From Nonomuraea thailandensis (GTDB taxonomy: Bacteria > Actinomycetota > Actinomycetes > Streptosporangiales > Streptosporangiaceae), in assembly GCF_024172165.1 (NCBI RefSeq), contig NZ_JAMZEB010000002.1, positions 7,833,501 through 7,897,500 on the forward strand: a stretch of DNA of 64,000 nt, written 5' to 3'. Positions 1 to 7,435 of the stretch are shown here, piece after piece. Both the position numbers and the translations under genes were made by a program. The notes under the pieces are model-generated. The model was not told the DNA's origin and searched no databases. It worked only from the letters and a program-made list of their open reading frames with translations. Position 1 is the first letter of the stretch; the number at the start of each line of letters is the position of its first letter.

Positions 1-420
1 GACGTCACCCAGCTCGTCTACCGCCTCTACGCCTGCATGGACGAGGGCCGCTTCACGGACCTGCCGTCCGTCTTCGCGCACGACATCAGCGTCCGCACCC
101 CCGGCGGCCTGGCCGCGGGCCGCGACGCCGTCATCGCCCAGGCCTCCCGCAACCACTCCACCACCGAGCGGGTCCAGCACTTCGTGCACAACCCGCTCGT
201 GGACGTGGACGGCGACCACGCCACCGTGCGGGCGGACGTGGTCGTGACCTTCACCTCCGCCGACACGCCGGAAGGCCGCACCGCCCCCGAGCCCCGCTAC
301 ACCCTCAGCGAGCGCTTCCACTACGAGGCCACCCGCTCCCCCGAGGGCTGGCGCCTGTCACGCGTCGACGGCACCCCCGTGTGGGCCCGCGGCACGAACC
401 CGCCGGCCGCTCAGGCGTAA
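1..420 (+). CDS. SnoaL-like / NTF2-fold protein, 5' end outside the window
   Basis: The frame is open from base 1, so the start codon lies upstream; an internal ATG at 37 is probably not the start because the residues before it (DVTQLVYRLYACMDEGRF) look like the first helix of a SnoaL-like fold. The rest fits this small alpha+beta cone fold: the segment FAHDISVRTPGGLAAGRDAV, then paired strands ending in a WRLSRVDG strand. Proteins of this fold act as small hydrolases, isomerases or binding domains; no substrate can be deduced here. The 3' end overlaps the convergent acetyltransferase gene by 10 bp. Confidence 0.7.
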   Translation, partial: DVTQLVYRLYACMDEGRFTDLPSVFAHDISVRTPGGLAAGRDAVIAQASRNHSTTERVQHFVHNPLVDVDGDHATVRADVVVTFTSADTPEGRTAPEPRYTLSERFHYEATRSPEGWRLSRVDGTPVWARGTNPPAAQA

Positions 421-965
421 CGCTCGGTGTACTCCTCGACCGTCATCCCGAAGAGCACCTCGTCGTCATAACGGCCGTTGGCGTAACGGCTCCTGCGCCG
501 CCGGCCCTCCTCCACGAACCCCAGCCGCCGGTGCAGGGCCAGGGACGGCTCGTTGGAGCTGTAGACCCACGCCTCGGCCTTCTGGAAGCGGCGCTCGAAG
601 AACATGTAACGCAGCAGCAGGACGATCGCCTCGCGGGCGTACCCCTTGCGGTGGTGCGGGGTGCCGACGGAGATCCCGTAGGCGAAGGTGCCGTGCACCC
701 GGTCCACCGCGTGCGTGTTGACCGACCCGACCGGCGCGTCGTCCTGCTTCGCGGCGATCACCAGGGAGAACTCGTCGAGGTCCAGCTCCCTCTCGGCGTG
801 CTCGGCCGTCTCCTTCCTCGCCCGCGCGGCCGACTGCGGCGGTGTCAGCCGCCAGCCGTTCCTGACCGCGTCGGAATCCTCGTCGAAGGCGTGGAACGCC
901 TCCCAGTCCTCCGGCTCCCTGCCTCGCAAGCGGACGCGCTCTCCTACCCAGGCGGACGATGTCAT
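411..965 (-). CDS. GNAT family N-acetyltransferase (RimJ/RimL-like)
   Basis: The 184-residue protein has the layout of RimJ/RimL-type acetyltransferases, which move an acetyl group from acetyl-CoA to an amine such as a protein N-terminus or a small molecule. The N-terminal strand (VRLRGREPEDWEAF), the acetyl-CoA pyrophosphate loop HHRKGYARE at about residues 104-112 and the motif-B segment SNEPSLALHRRLGF are visible. No neighbour suggests a substrate. It converges on the SnoaL-like gene with overlapping 3' ends. Confidence 0.85.
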   Translation of the reverse strand: MTSSAWVGERVRLRGREPEDWEAFHAFDEDSDAVRNGWRLTPPQSAARARKETAEHAERELDLDEFSLVIAAKQDDAPVGSVNTHAVDRVHGTFAYGISVGTPHHRKGYAREAIVLLLRYMFFERRFQKAEAWVYSSNEPSLALHRRLGFVEEGRRRRSRYANGRYDDEVLFGMTVEEYTERYA

Positions 966-1050
966 GGCAGGCAGCCAAGCAGATCGGCTCGGGGCTTCGC
1001 GAATGCTTTTCGGGCCGCCCGGCGGTAGGGGCGCCGGGCGCGGGTGACGG

Positions 1051-1809
1051 TCACCGGTTGTAGAGCCTGCGGGCCCACAGGTATCCGCCGAGGGCGATGA
1101 CCGCGCTCCACGCGGCCGCCTCCGCGAGGCTCGCGCCGGCCGGGCGCCCGGCCAGCAGCGCGCGCAGGGTCTCGATGACCGGCGTGAACGGCTGGTGCTC
1201 GGCGAACCAGCTCAGCGGGGCCGGCATCGACTCGGTCGGGACGAAGCCGCTGCCGAGGAAGGGCAGCACCATCAGCGGCATCGGCAGGTTGCTGGCCGTG
1301 GCGACGTTCTTGGTGACCATGGCCAGCGCCACCGACAGCCAGGTGAGGGCGAAGACGAACATGGCCAGCACGCCTGCCACGCCGAGCCAGCCCGGCACCG
1401 AGGCCGACGGGCGGAAGCCGACCAGCACGGCCACCAGGGTCACCACCGCGATCGCGATGAAGTTCTGCACCAGCGCGCCGAGCACGTGCCCGGTGAGCAC
1501 CGAGACCCGGGCGATGGCCATGGTCTTGAACCGGGCGACGATGCCCTCGGTCATGTCCATGGCCACCGAGATCGCGGTCCCCTGCGCGGCGCCGGCGATC
1601 GTCGTGATCATGATGCCCGGGGCGACGTAGCCGACGTAGGTGGCACGGTCGCCGCCGATGCCCGCACCCATGGCGCCGCCGAAGACGTAGACGAACAGCA
1701 GCAGGAACACCACGGGGACGGCGGTGTAGGTGAGGATCAGCGTCGGGTAACGCCAGATGTGGATGATCTGGCGGCGCAGCATGGTCGCCGAGTCGGTGAT
1801 CGCTCTCAT
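1051..1809 (-). CDS. ABC-2 type exporter permease, DrrB-like
   Basis: This 252-residue membrane protein starts MRAITDSATML and has about six hydrophobic helices with the layout of ABC-2 permeases of the daunorubicin-resistance (DrrB) type. The frame stays open far upstream, but the ATG at 1809 overlaps the stop of the ATPase gene (ATGA), the normal arrangement for this pair, and the upstream part reads as low-complexity shadow sequence. With its partner it should export a hydrophobic compound, drug or lipid from the cytoplasmic membrane. The cargo is not evident. Confidence 0.88.
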   Translation of the reverse strand: MRAITDSATMLRRQIIHIWRYPTLILTYTAVPVVFLLLFVYVFGGAMGAGIGGDRATYVGYVAPGIMITTIAGAAQGTAISVAMDMTEGIVARFKTMAIARVSVLTGHVLGALVQNFIAIAVVTLVAVLVGFRPSASVPGWLGVAGVLAMFVFALTWLSVALAMVTKNVATASNLPMPLMVLPFLGSGFVPTESMPAPLSWFAEHQPFTPVIETLRALLAGRPAGASLAEAAAWSAVIALGGYLWARRLYNR

Positions 1810-2771
1810 CGGGCGGGCTCCTTGGTCAGGGCGAGGAAGACGTCGTCCAGGTCGGGGGTGTGCACCGTCACCTCGGCGACGTCGGCGGCGTGGGCGTCCA
1901 GCAGCTCCAGGAGCTTCCGCAGCGTCCTGACGCCGCCGGCGCCCGGGATCTGGGCGGTGAGCGCCGCGTCGTCGTGCGCGGTGGCGCCGAGGTGCGGCAG
2001 CGCCCTGCGGTAGCCGTCGGGGCCGGCGAAGCGCACGGCGATGTGGCCGCCGGGGACCATGCGCTTGAGCTCCTCCGGGCTGCCCTGCGCCACCAGCTCG
2101 CCCTGGCTGAGCAGGGCTACGCGGTCGGCGAGCACGTCGGCCTCCTCCAGGTACTGCGTGGTCAGGAAGATGGTCACGCCGTCCTGCTCGACCAGGTCCC
2201 TGACGATCTGCCACATGGTGCGGCGGCTGCGCGGGTCCAGGCCGGTGGTCGGCTCGTCGAGGAAGATGAGCTCGGGCGTGCCGACCAGGGTCATGGCCAG
2301 GTCGAGCCGGCGGCGCATGCCGCCGGAGTAGGTGGCCGCGGGCCTGCGTGCGGCGTCGGTGAGGTCGAAGCGTTCGAGCAGCTCGCGGGCACGCTCGCGC
2401 CCTCTGGTGCGGCCGAGGTGGAGCAGGTCGGCCATGAGCCGCAGATTCTCCTCACCGGTGAGGAAGCTGTCGACGGCGGAGAACTGGCCGGTGACGCCGA
2501 TCGCGGCGCGCACCCTGTCGGGCTCCGCGGCCACGTCGTGCCCGGCCACCCGGATCTCACCGGCGTCGGCCTTGATCAGGGTGGACAGGATCTGCACGGT
2601 CGTGGTCTTGCCCGCGCCGTTCGGGCCGAGCAGGGAGAAGATCGTGCCCTGGGGGATGGTGAGGTCGATGCCGTCCAGGACGCGGTGCGAGCCGTACGAC
2701 TTGCGCAGTCCCGTCACCGAGATGGCGGGGGCCCGGCTGGCGGGCCGCTCGCGACAGTACGTGTTTGACAT
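1806..2771 (-). CDS. Daunorubicin-resistance type ABC transporter ATPase, DrrA-like
   Basis: The 321-residue ATPase has Walker A GPNGAGKTT (49-57), signature YSGGM (148-152), Walker B LIFLDEP with the catalytic Glu at 173, and the C-terminal extension (VTVHTPDLDDVFLALTKE) typical of DrrA proteins. It should energise the DrrB-like permease encoded next to it. The ATG at 2771 lies 7 nt after a TAGCTT -10 hexamer and has no Shine-Dalgarno sequence, so the message is probably leaderless. A perfect inverted repeat covers the -35 element, and a divergent GbsR/MarR-type gene lies upstream, so substrate-relieved repression is likely. Confidence 0.92.
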   Translation of the reverse strand: MSNTYCRERPASRAPAISVTGLRKSYGSHRVLDGIDLTIPQGTIFSLLGPNGAGKTTTVQILSTLIKADAGEIRVAGHDVAAEPDRVRAAIGVTGQFSAVDSFLTGEENLRLMADLLHLGRTRGRERARELLERFDLTDAARRPAATYSGGMRRRLDLAMTLVGTPELIFLDEPTTGLDPRSRRTMWQIVRDLVEQDGVTIFLTTQYLEEADVLADRVALLSQGELVAQGSPEELKRMVPGGHIAVRFAGPDGYRRALPHLGATAHDDAALTAQIPGAGGVRTLRKLLELLDAHAADVAEVTVHTPDLDDVFLALTKEPAR

Positions 2772-2778
2772 ATATTGA

Positions 2779-2808
2779 AAGCTACGTTGCTTCAGAAATT
2801 ACTGTCAA
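2779..2808 (-). promoter_or_regulatory. Predicted leaderless promoter of the DrrAB-like operon
   Basis: On the minus strand TTGACA (2803-2808) and TAGCTT (2779-2784) are 18 nt apart. Transcription should begin at or next to the ATG at 2771, which has no ribosome-binding site in front. The -35 hexamer sits inside the inverted repeat at 2791-2816. Confidence 0.6.
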
Positions 2809-2816
2809 TTTCTGAA
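2791..2816. promoter_or_regulatory. Perfect inverted-repeat operator between exporter operon and GbsR/MarR-like regulator
   Basis: TTCAGAAATT (2791-2800) and AATTTCTGAA (2807-2816) are exact reverse complements separated by 6 bp, in an AT-rich island within GC-rich DNA. The repeat overlaps the -35 element of the exporter promoter and lies about 100 bp before the divergent regulator gene. It is the obvious binding site for that regulator. Confidence 0.7.
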
Positions 2817-2918
2817 TCACGTTATCCCAGTTAGAAGTGGCTATTTTGATGCATCAGCCGTGCACATGAACGCAATGCCGCGTTGCAAGAAGGTATTCGC
2901 GAACGCAACAATGGCCTC

Positions 2919-3596
2919 ATGCCAGGAGGAAGACTGAGCCAGCGCGATCGCCACCGCATCGCGGCCGGCCTCACGGACGGGCTCTCCTATGCCGAGATCG
3001 CCAGACGCCTCGGCCGATCGACCTCGACGATCAGCCGGGAGATCGGCCGCAACGGCGGCCCCGGCCGCTACCGGCCCGAGCAGGCGCACCGGGCGACGGA
3101 ACGGCGGGCCCGGCGCGGCACCCCCGCACCCCGGCCCGCGGCCGGCGCACCGGGCGCGGCCGAGGCGGAGGCCGAGGTCATCGAGATGGCGGTCAGGATG
3201 GGGCTGCCGAAGATGATGGCGCGCGTGTTCATCGGCCTGCTCCTGTCCGAGGAGGGCCGCCTCACCGCCGCCGAGCTGGCGCGCAGGCTGAAGGTCAGCC
3301 CGGCGTCCGTCTCGATGGCCGTGCGGTACCTGATCCAGCAGGAGCTGATCAGGCGCGAGCGCGACGAGCGGCGGCGGCGCGACATCTACGTGATCGACGA
3401 CGACACCTGGTACCACTCGATCATGACCGGCGCCCGGCAGACGCTCGAAGCGGCGCAGGCCGCGAAGGCGGCGGCGCACCTGTTCGGGAACGACACTCCC
3501 GTGGGGCGCCGGCTGGCCCGGGGCGGCACGTTCCTGGAGCGCATCAGCCTGGACATGCTGCAGTCCACCGAGCGCTGGCGCGGCCTCCTGTCCTGA
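2919..3596 (+). CDS. Regulator with N-terminal IS30-type HTH and C-terminal GbsR/MarR winged helix
   Basis: From the ATG at 2919 the product has 225 residues. Residues about 5-60 (LSQRDRHRIAAGLTDGLSYA, then IARRLGRSTSTISREI and GRYRPEQAHRATERRAR) resemble the DNA-binding N-terminus of IS30-family transposases (HTH_38). Residues about 80-225 form a GbsR/MarR-like winged helix with LTAAELARRLKVSPASVSMA as recognition region. There is no transposase catalytic domain, so this is a regulator that recruited a transposon-type HTH. A TTG at 2883 would add 12 residues and is less likely. It is divergent from the DrrAB-like exporter and probably represses it. Confidence 0.82.
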   Translation: MPGGRLSQRDRHRIAAGLTDGLSYAEIARRLGRSTSTISREIGRNGGPGRYRPEQAHRATERRARRGTPAPRPAAGAPGAAEAEAEVIEMAVRMGLPKMMARVFIGLLLSEEGRLTAAELARRLKVSPASVSMAVRYLIQQELIRRERDERRRRDIYVIDDDTWYHSIMTGARQTLEAAQAAKAAAHLFGNDTPVGRRLARGGTFLERISLDMLQSTERWRGLLS

Positions 3597-3754
3597 TCAG
3601 CAGCTCACCCACAGGTCCACGCCCCGGCCGCCGGGCAGAGGCAAGCATTACCCCGGCTATCGCGTCACATCACCGGCAGCCGGGCAGGCCTCCGTGGTGA
3701 TGCGGTCCGACCAGCCCGCACCGGGACTGGTCCGGACGAACCGGGAGGCCGACG

Positions 3755-4513
3755 TTGAGCAACGAACCACGTCACGACCGCGAAGCGCCGAACGTGGGCC
3801 GCCGCGACCTGCTCGGCCTGCCCGTAGCCCTGGCCTGCGGCTCGGCGGTCCTGACCGGCTGCGGCACCACCCGTCAGGCCAGCAGCGCCGCCACACCCAC
3901 GCCTCCCTCCCCCGCCCCCGGAGAGGCCGATGAGGTGCCGGTCACTCCGCCGGAGGACCTCATGCGCGAGCACGGGGTGCTCAAGCGCGTCCTGCTGATC
4001 TACCGGGAGGGCATCCGCCGGATCTCCTCCGGCGATGAGGTGCCCGCCCAGCCCCTGCACGCCGGGGCCGGCATCATCCGCACCTTCATCGAGCAGTACC
4101 ACGAGCGGCTCGAAGAGCGTTACGTCTTCCCGCGCCTGGTCAAGGCCGGCAAGCTGACCGACATCATCCCCGTTCTGGTCCGCCAGCACCAGCGCGGACG
4201 CGTGCTGACCGGCCGCATCCTGGACGCCACCGCCAAGCCCACCCCGCTGCAGGCCCGCCGCGGCCTGTCCGGCGACATGGACGCGTTCGTCCGCATGTAC
4301 GAGCCGCACGAGGCCCGCGAGGACACCGTGGTCTTCCCCGCCATGCGGGAGGTCATCCCGCCCAAGGAGTTCACCGAGATGGCCGAGACCTTCGAGGACG
4401 AGGAGCACCGCAGGTTCGGCGCCGCGGGGTTCACCGGCGTCGTCGGGCAGGTGGCCGACATCGAGAGGACACTCGGCATCTACGACCTGAACCAGTTCAC
4501 GCCGCGCGTGTGA
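3755..4513 (+). CDS. Tat-exported hemerythrin-domain lipoprotein
   Basis: The TTG start at 3755 is supported by GGGAGG six nt upstream. The 252-residue product opens with a twin-arginine signal (GRRDLLGLP, residues 15-23) and lipobox LTGC (Cys36), so it should be folded in the cytoplasm and anchored outside. The rest is a four-helix hemerythrin-like domain with the expected metal ligands in REHG, EQYHERLEER, RQHQRGR, YEPHEAREDTVVFPA and DEEHRRFG. Such proteins bind O2 or sense or detoxify oxidants through a di-iron centre. It is monocistronic; the 158 bp before it show no clear regulatory site. Confidence 0.85.
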   Translation: MSNEPRHDREAPNVGRRDLLGLPVALACGSAVLTGCGTTRQASSAATPTPPSPAPGEADEVPVTPPEDLMREHGVLKRVLLIYREGIRRISSGDEVPAQPLHAGAGIIRTFIEQYHERLEERYVFPRLVKAGKLTDIIPVLVRQHQRGRVLTGRILDATAKPTPLQARRGLSGDMDAFVRMYEPHEAREDTVVFPAMREVIPPKEFTEMAETFEDEEHRRFGAAGFTGVVGQVADIERTLGIYDLNQFTPRV

Positions 4514-4535
4514 CGCTCCCGCCTGACCGCCCTCT

Positions 4536-4682
4536 TCAACGCCTCCTGTCGCGGATCGCTGCCTCGATCCTGATCAGGGCGCCTATCGCGGCGACGGCCA
4601 GGAAGAACAGCACCCACAGCGGGTCCCGGTTGTCGTTCAACTGGACCACCGCGAGGAGCAGGCCGGCGACGACGCCGACGGG
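4536..4682 (-). pseudogene. Possible small membrane ORF or gene remnant
   Basis: Read on the minus strand, this short stretch encodes VGVVAGLLLAVVQL, then NDNRDPLWVLFFLAVAAIG, a basic tail and a TGA at 4536-4538. Two hydrophobic segments and the charged end look like real coding sequence, yet no ATG/GTG lies at a sensible place: a GTG at 4647-4649 would remove the first helix. It lies between the hemerythrin gene and the phosphotransferase gene and may be a decayed small membrane protein or a gene with an unusual start. Confidence 0.3.
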
Positions 4683-4704
4683 CGACGGGCGGGCGCGCGA
4701 CGGC

Positions 4705-5568
4705 CTACTCCTCGAAGGTCCAGGCCAGGTGGGACAGGGCGGCGTCGGCGTAGTGGCGGGGGCCGGTGCTCAGGCCGTACGCCAGGTCCTCGATCAACGC
4801 GCAGCGGGCGTAGAAGCGGATGCGAGCCCGGTCCTCGCTCGTGAGCGGGAACTCGTAGTGGGTCAGGGTGCGGTCGAGGAGGTCGGGGCCGAGGTCGCGG
4901 TAGATCAGGGCGAAGTCGTGGGCGGGGTCGGTGATGGCGGCGTCCGTCCAGTCGATGATGCCGGTGATCGTGCCGGTGCCCGCGTCCACCAGGACGTGTT
5001 CGGCTCCCAGGTCGTTGTGGCAGAAGCGCAGGGAGCGGGGCTCGTCGGGCGGGGTCTCCTGGAGGAAGCGCTCCACGAGCGGGCGCTGGGCTTCGGGGAC
5101 GTGCCGCTCGACGTCGCGGTAGTCGAGTGCGGCGTCCTGGAGGAGGGTGGGGGCGGGGTAGACGTCGAGGGGGGCGAGGTCGCGCATGGTGCCGGGGATG
5201 GCGCCGTGGATGGCGCTGAGGAAGGCGCCCAGCGGCCCGGCGAGGCGCGCCGGGTCGAGGTTGCCGTTCCGGTGCTGGTTGAGGGGGGTGCCGGGCAGTT
5301 TGCGGTACGCGATCGTGCCGGTCTCGTCGTCGGCGAAGACGACTTCGGGGACGGGGAGCGGGGACAGCTCCCTGACGGCCGCCAGGCGGGCGACCTCCTG
5401 CCGGTTGGCCTCCGGGTCCGCCACCCTGCTCCGCCGCACGAGCAGCTCGTCGTTGACCTCGTACACGAAGTTGTCGAGGCCGTGGCCGAGCCGGTTGATG
5501 GAGCGCACCCGGTAGTCGGGCAGGTGGCGGGCCAGCAACGCGCGGATGTCGCCAGTCACACTCCGCAC
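4705..5568 (-). CDS. APH-family phosphotransferase
   Basis: The 287-residue protein has the aminoglycoside-phosphotransferase/choline-kinase fold: nucleotide-binding lobe with LGHGLDNFVYEV, catalytic loop HNDLG (184-188, Asp186) and metal-binding IIDWTD (Asp206). The family phosphorylates hydroxyl groups of antibiotics or small metabolites. Neighbours give no substrate, so resistance cannot be claimed. It is transcribed toward the hemerythrin gene and separated from the ABC cassette upstream by only 28 bp, so it could be read through from that operon's end. Confidence 0.87.
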   Translation of the reverse strand: MRSVTGDIRALLARHLPDYRVRSINRLGHGLDNFVYEVNDELLVRRSRVADPEANRQEVARLAAVRELSPLPVPEVVFADDETGTIAYRKLPGTPLNQHRNGNLDPARLAGPLGAFLSAIHGAIPGTMRDLAPLDVYPAPTLLQDAALDYRDVERHVPEAQRPLVERFLQETPPDEPRSLRFCHNDLGAEHVLVDAGTGTITGIIDWTDAAITDPAHDFALIYRDLGPDLLDRTLTHYEFPLTSEDRARIRFYARCALIEDLAYGLSTGPRHYADAALSHLAWTFEE

Positions 5569-5596
5569 CCTAAGCCGGAGATGTCCGGCGTGCGCA

Positions 5597-6520
5597 CTAT
5601 TTAAGGGCGCCGGCGGTGAGGCCGGACTGGATCTGGCGCTGGAAGACGGTGTAGACGACCAGCATCGGGAGGATGGCCAGGGTCAGGGCGGCGAACAGGG
5701 CCGCCCAGTCGGCGTCGTAGCCGGCCGCGGTGGAGATGTCGGCGATGCCCTGGGTGAGCACCCACTTGTCGCGGTCCTGCAGCAGGATCAGCGGCTTCTG
5801 GTACTGGTTCCACTGCCCCAGGATGTTGAAGATCGTGATGCTGATGATGCCCGGCCTGGCCATCGGCAACATGATCTGGAAGAACACCCGGGTGTGCGAG
5901 GCCCCGTCGACCATCGCCGCCTCCGCGACCCCCGTCGGCAGCGTACGGAAGAAGGCCGACAGGAAGAAGATCGTGAACGGCATCGAGTACGCGATGTAGA
6001 CCAGGATCGTGCCCGCGTACGTGTTCAGCCCGATGAACGGCCCGATCACCGGCACCGAGCCCATGTTCTGCACCACGAAGAACAGCGGGCTCAGCGCCAG
6101 GAAGAACGGGAAGGCCATGCCCGCGACGAACAGCATGTAGACGACGCGGTTGCCCCGGAAGGGGTAGCGCGCCAGCACGTACGCCGCCATCGAGCCGATC
6201 AGCATCGTGCCGAACGTGCTGAACGACACGATGATGACGCTGTTGAGCATGTACTGACCGATGCGCGCCTGTTCCCAGGCCCTGGCGAAGTTGTCCCAGT
6301 GCAGCGTGGACGGCAGCGACCACGCGGCGCCGAAGATCTCGTCCTCGCTCTTGACCGAGGCCAGGAAGGTCCAGATGATCGGCACCATCACCAGGAGGGT
6401 CCAGATCACCAGTGTGAGGTGCGTCAGCACACCCAGCGGACCGAGGCGCCGCTTGCGCTCCTCGCGGGCGGCGCTCCTCGACGGCGTCGCCGCGGACGTC
6501 ACTGGGGTCGTCGTTGCCAT
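5597..6520 (-). CDS. ngcG: Amino-sugar ABC importer permease, NgcG/MalG-like
   Basis: The 307-residue protein has about six membrane helices, the MalG-type EAA loop VAEAAMVDGASHTRVFFQIM and the C-terminus LTAGALK seen in carbohydrate ABC permeases. It should form the translocation pore with the permease encoded just upstream (3-bp gap). No ATPase gene is present in the cassette, as expected if a shared MsiK-type ATPase elsewhere powers it. The name rests on the NgcE-like binding protein and the amino-sugar kinase and NagS-like neighbours. Confidence 0.85.
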   Translation of the reverse strand: MATTTPVTSAATPSRSAAREERKRRLGPLGVLTHLTLVIWTLLVMVPIIWTFLASVKSEDEIFGAAWSLPSTLHWDNFARAWEQARIGQYMLNSVIIVSFSTFGTMLIGSMAAYVLARYPFRGNRVVYMLFVAGMAFPFFLALSPLFFVVQNMGSVPVIGPFIGLNTYAGTILVYIAYSMPFTIFFLSAFFRTLPTGVAEAAMVDGASHTRVFFQIMLPMARPGIISITIFNILGQWNQYQKPLILLQDRDKWVLTQGIADISTAAGYDADWAALFAALTLAILPMLVVYTVFQRQIQSGLTAGALK

Positions 6521-6523
6521 CTC

Positions 6524-7435
6524 TCAGTACTCGATTCGTTCGCGCCGCGACAGGCGCAGCGACAGGATCGCGAAGCCCACCGTGAAGAGGAACATCACCA
6601 CGCCGAGGGCGGAGGCGTATCCGAAGCGGAAGTACCCGAAGGCGTTCCGGTAGATCTCGGCCGCCATGACCGTGGTCGACCAGTCGGGGCCGCCCTGCTG
6701 CAGGGTCATCACCCAGACGATCGCGAAGGCGTCCATGGCCAGGATGCCCAGGTAGACCCAGGCGACCTGGACGGTGTCCCACAGCAGCGGGAGCGTGATG
6801 CGGAAGAACAGGGTGAACCGGTTGGCCCCGTCGATCTGCGCGGCCTCGAACACGTCCCGCGGGATGCCTGCCAGGCCGGCCGAGAAGAGCACGACGTAGA
6901 AGCCGACGGCCTGCCAGACCAGGACGCCCAGCACCGACCAGAACGCGATGCCCGAGTTCGACAGGAAGCCGACCGGTTCGATGCCCAGCGCCATCAGCGG
7001 CCCGTTCAGCATGCCGCTGCCGTCGGGCCGGAACACCTGCTGGAACAGGACCGCCACGATCGTGACGGCCAGGACCTGCGGGAAGAAGAAGACCACCCGG
7101 TAGAAGGTGGACCCGCGGATCCCGGAGACCCCCTTGCTGCCGCCCAGGTTCAGCAGGTACGCGAAGAACAGGGCGATGATGATGGTGATCGCCGGCAGCA
7201 GCACCAGCAGGCCGAGGTTGTGGGTGACGGCCTTCCAGAAGACGCTGTCGCCGAGCACCCGCTGGAAGTTCTCCAGACCGATGAAGTTGGGCGTGGCGGA
7301 CACGCCGCGCCAGTCGGTCATCGCCATGTAGAACGCCTGGATGTTCGGCGAGATGACGTAGATGGCGTAGAGAATCACCGGGGCTGCCAGGAACGAGGCG
7401 ATGAACAGCCCACGGCGATATCTGTTGAAGAGCAT
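6524..7435 (-). CDS. ngcF: Amino-sugar ABC importer permease, NgcF/MalF-like
   Basis: The 303-residue membrane protein has a MalF-type EAA loop (FEAAQIDGANRFTLFFRITL) and six predicted helices. Its start overlaps the stop of the binding-protein gene by one base, so the two are translationally coupled. It should pair with the next permease in a GlcNAc/chito-oligosaccharide importer of the NgcEFG kind. Substrate assignment is by context and by resemblance of the binding protein. Confidence 0.85.
   Translation of the reverse strand: MLFNRYRRGLFIASFLAAPVILYAIYVISPNIQAFYMAMTDWRGVSATPNFIGLENFQRVLGDSVFWKAVTHNLGLLVLLPAITIIIALFFAYLLNLGGSKGVSGIRGSTFYRVVFFFPQVLAVTIVAVLFQQVFRPDGSGMLNGPLMALGIEPVGFLSNSGIAFWSVLGVLVWQAVGFYVVLFSAGLAGIPRDVFEAAQIDGANRFTLFFRITLPLLWDTVQVAWVYLGILAMDAFAIVWVMTLQQGGPDWSTTVMAAEIYRNAFGYFRFGYASALGVVMFLFTVGFAILSLRLSRRERIEY

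Noticed and set aside
2883..3596. Possible IS30 transposase because of the N-terminal HTH
   Set aside because: No DDE catalytic core follows, there are no terminal inverted repeats, and the C-terminus is a GbsR/MarR-like winged helix.
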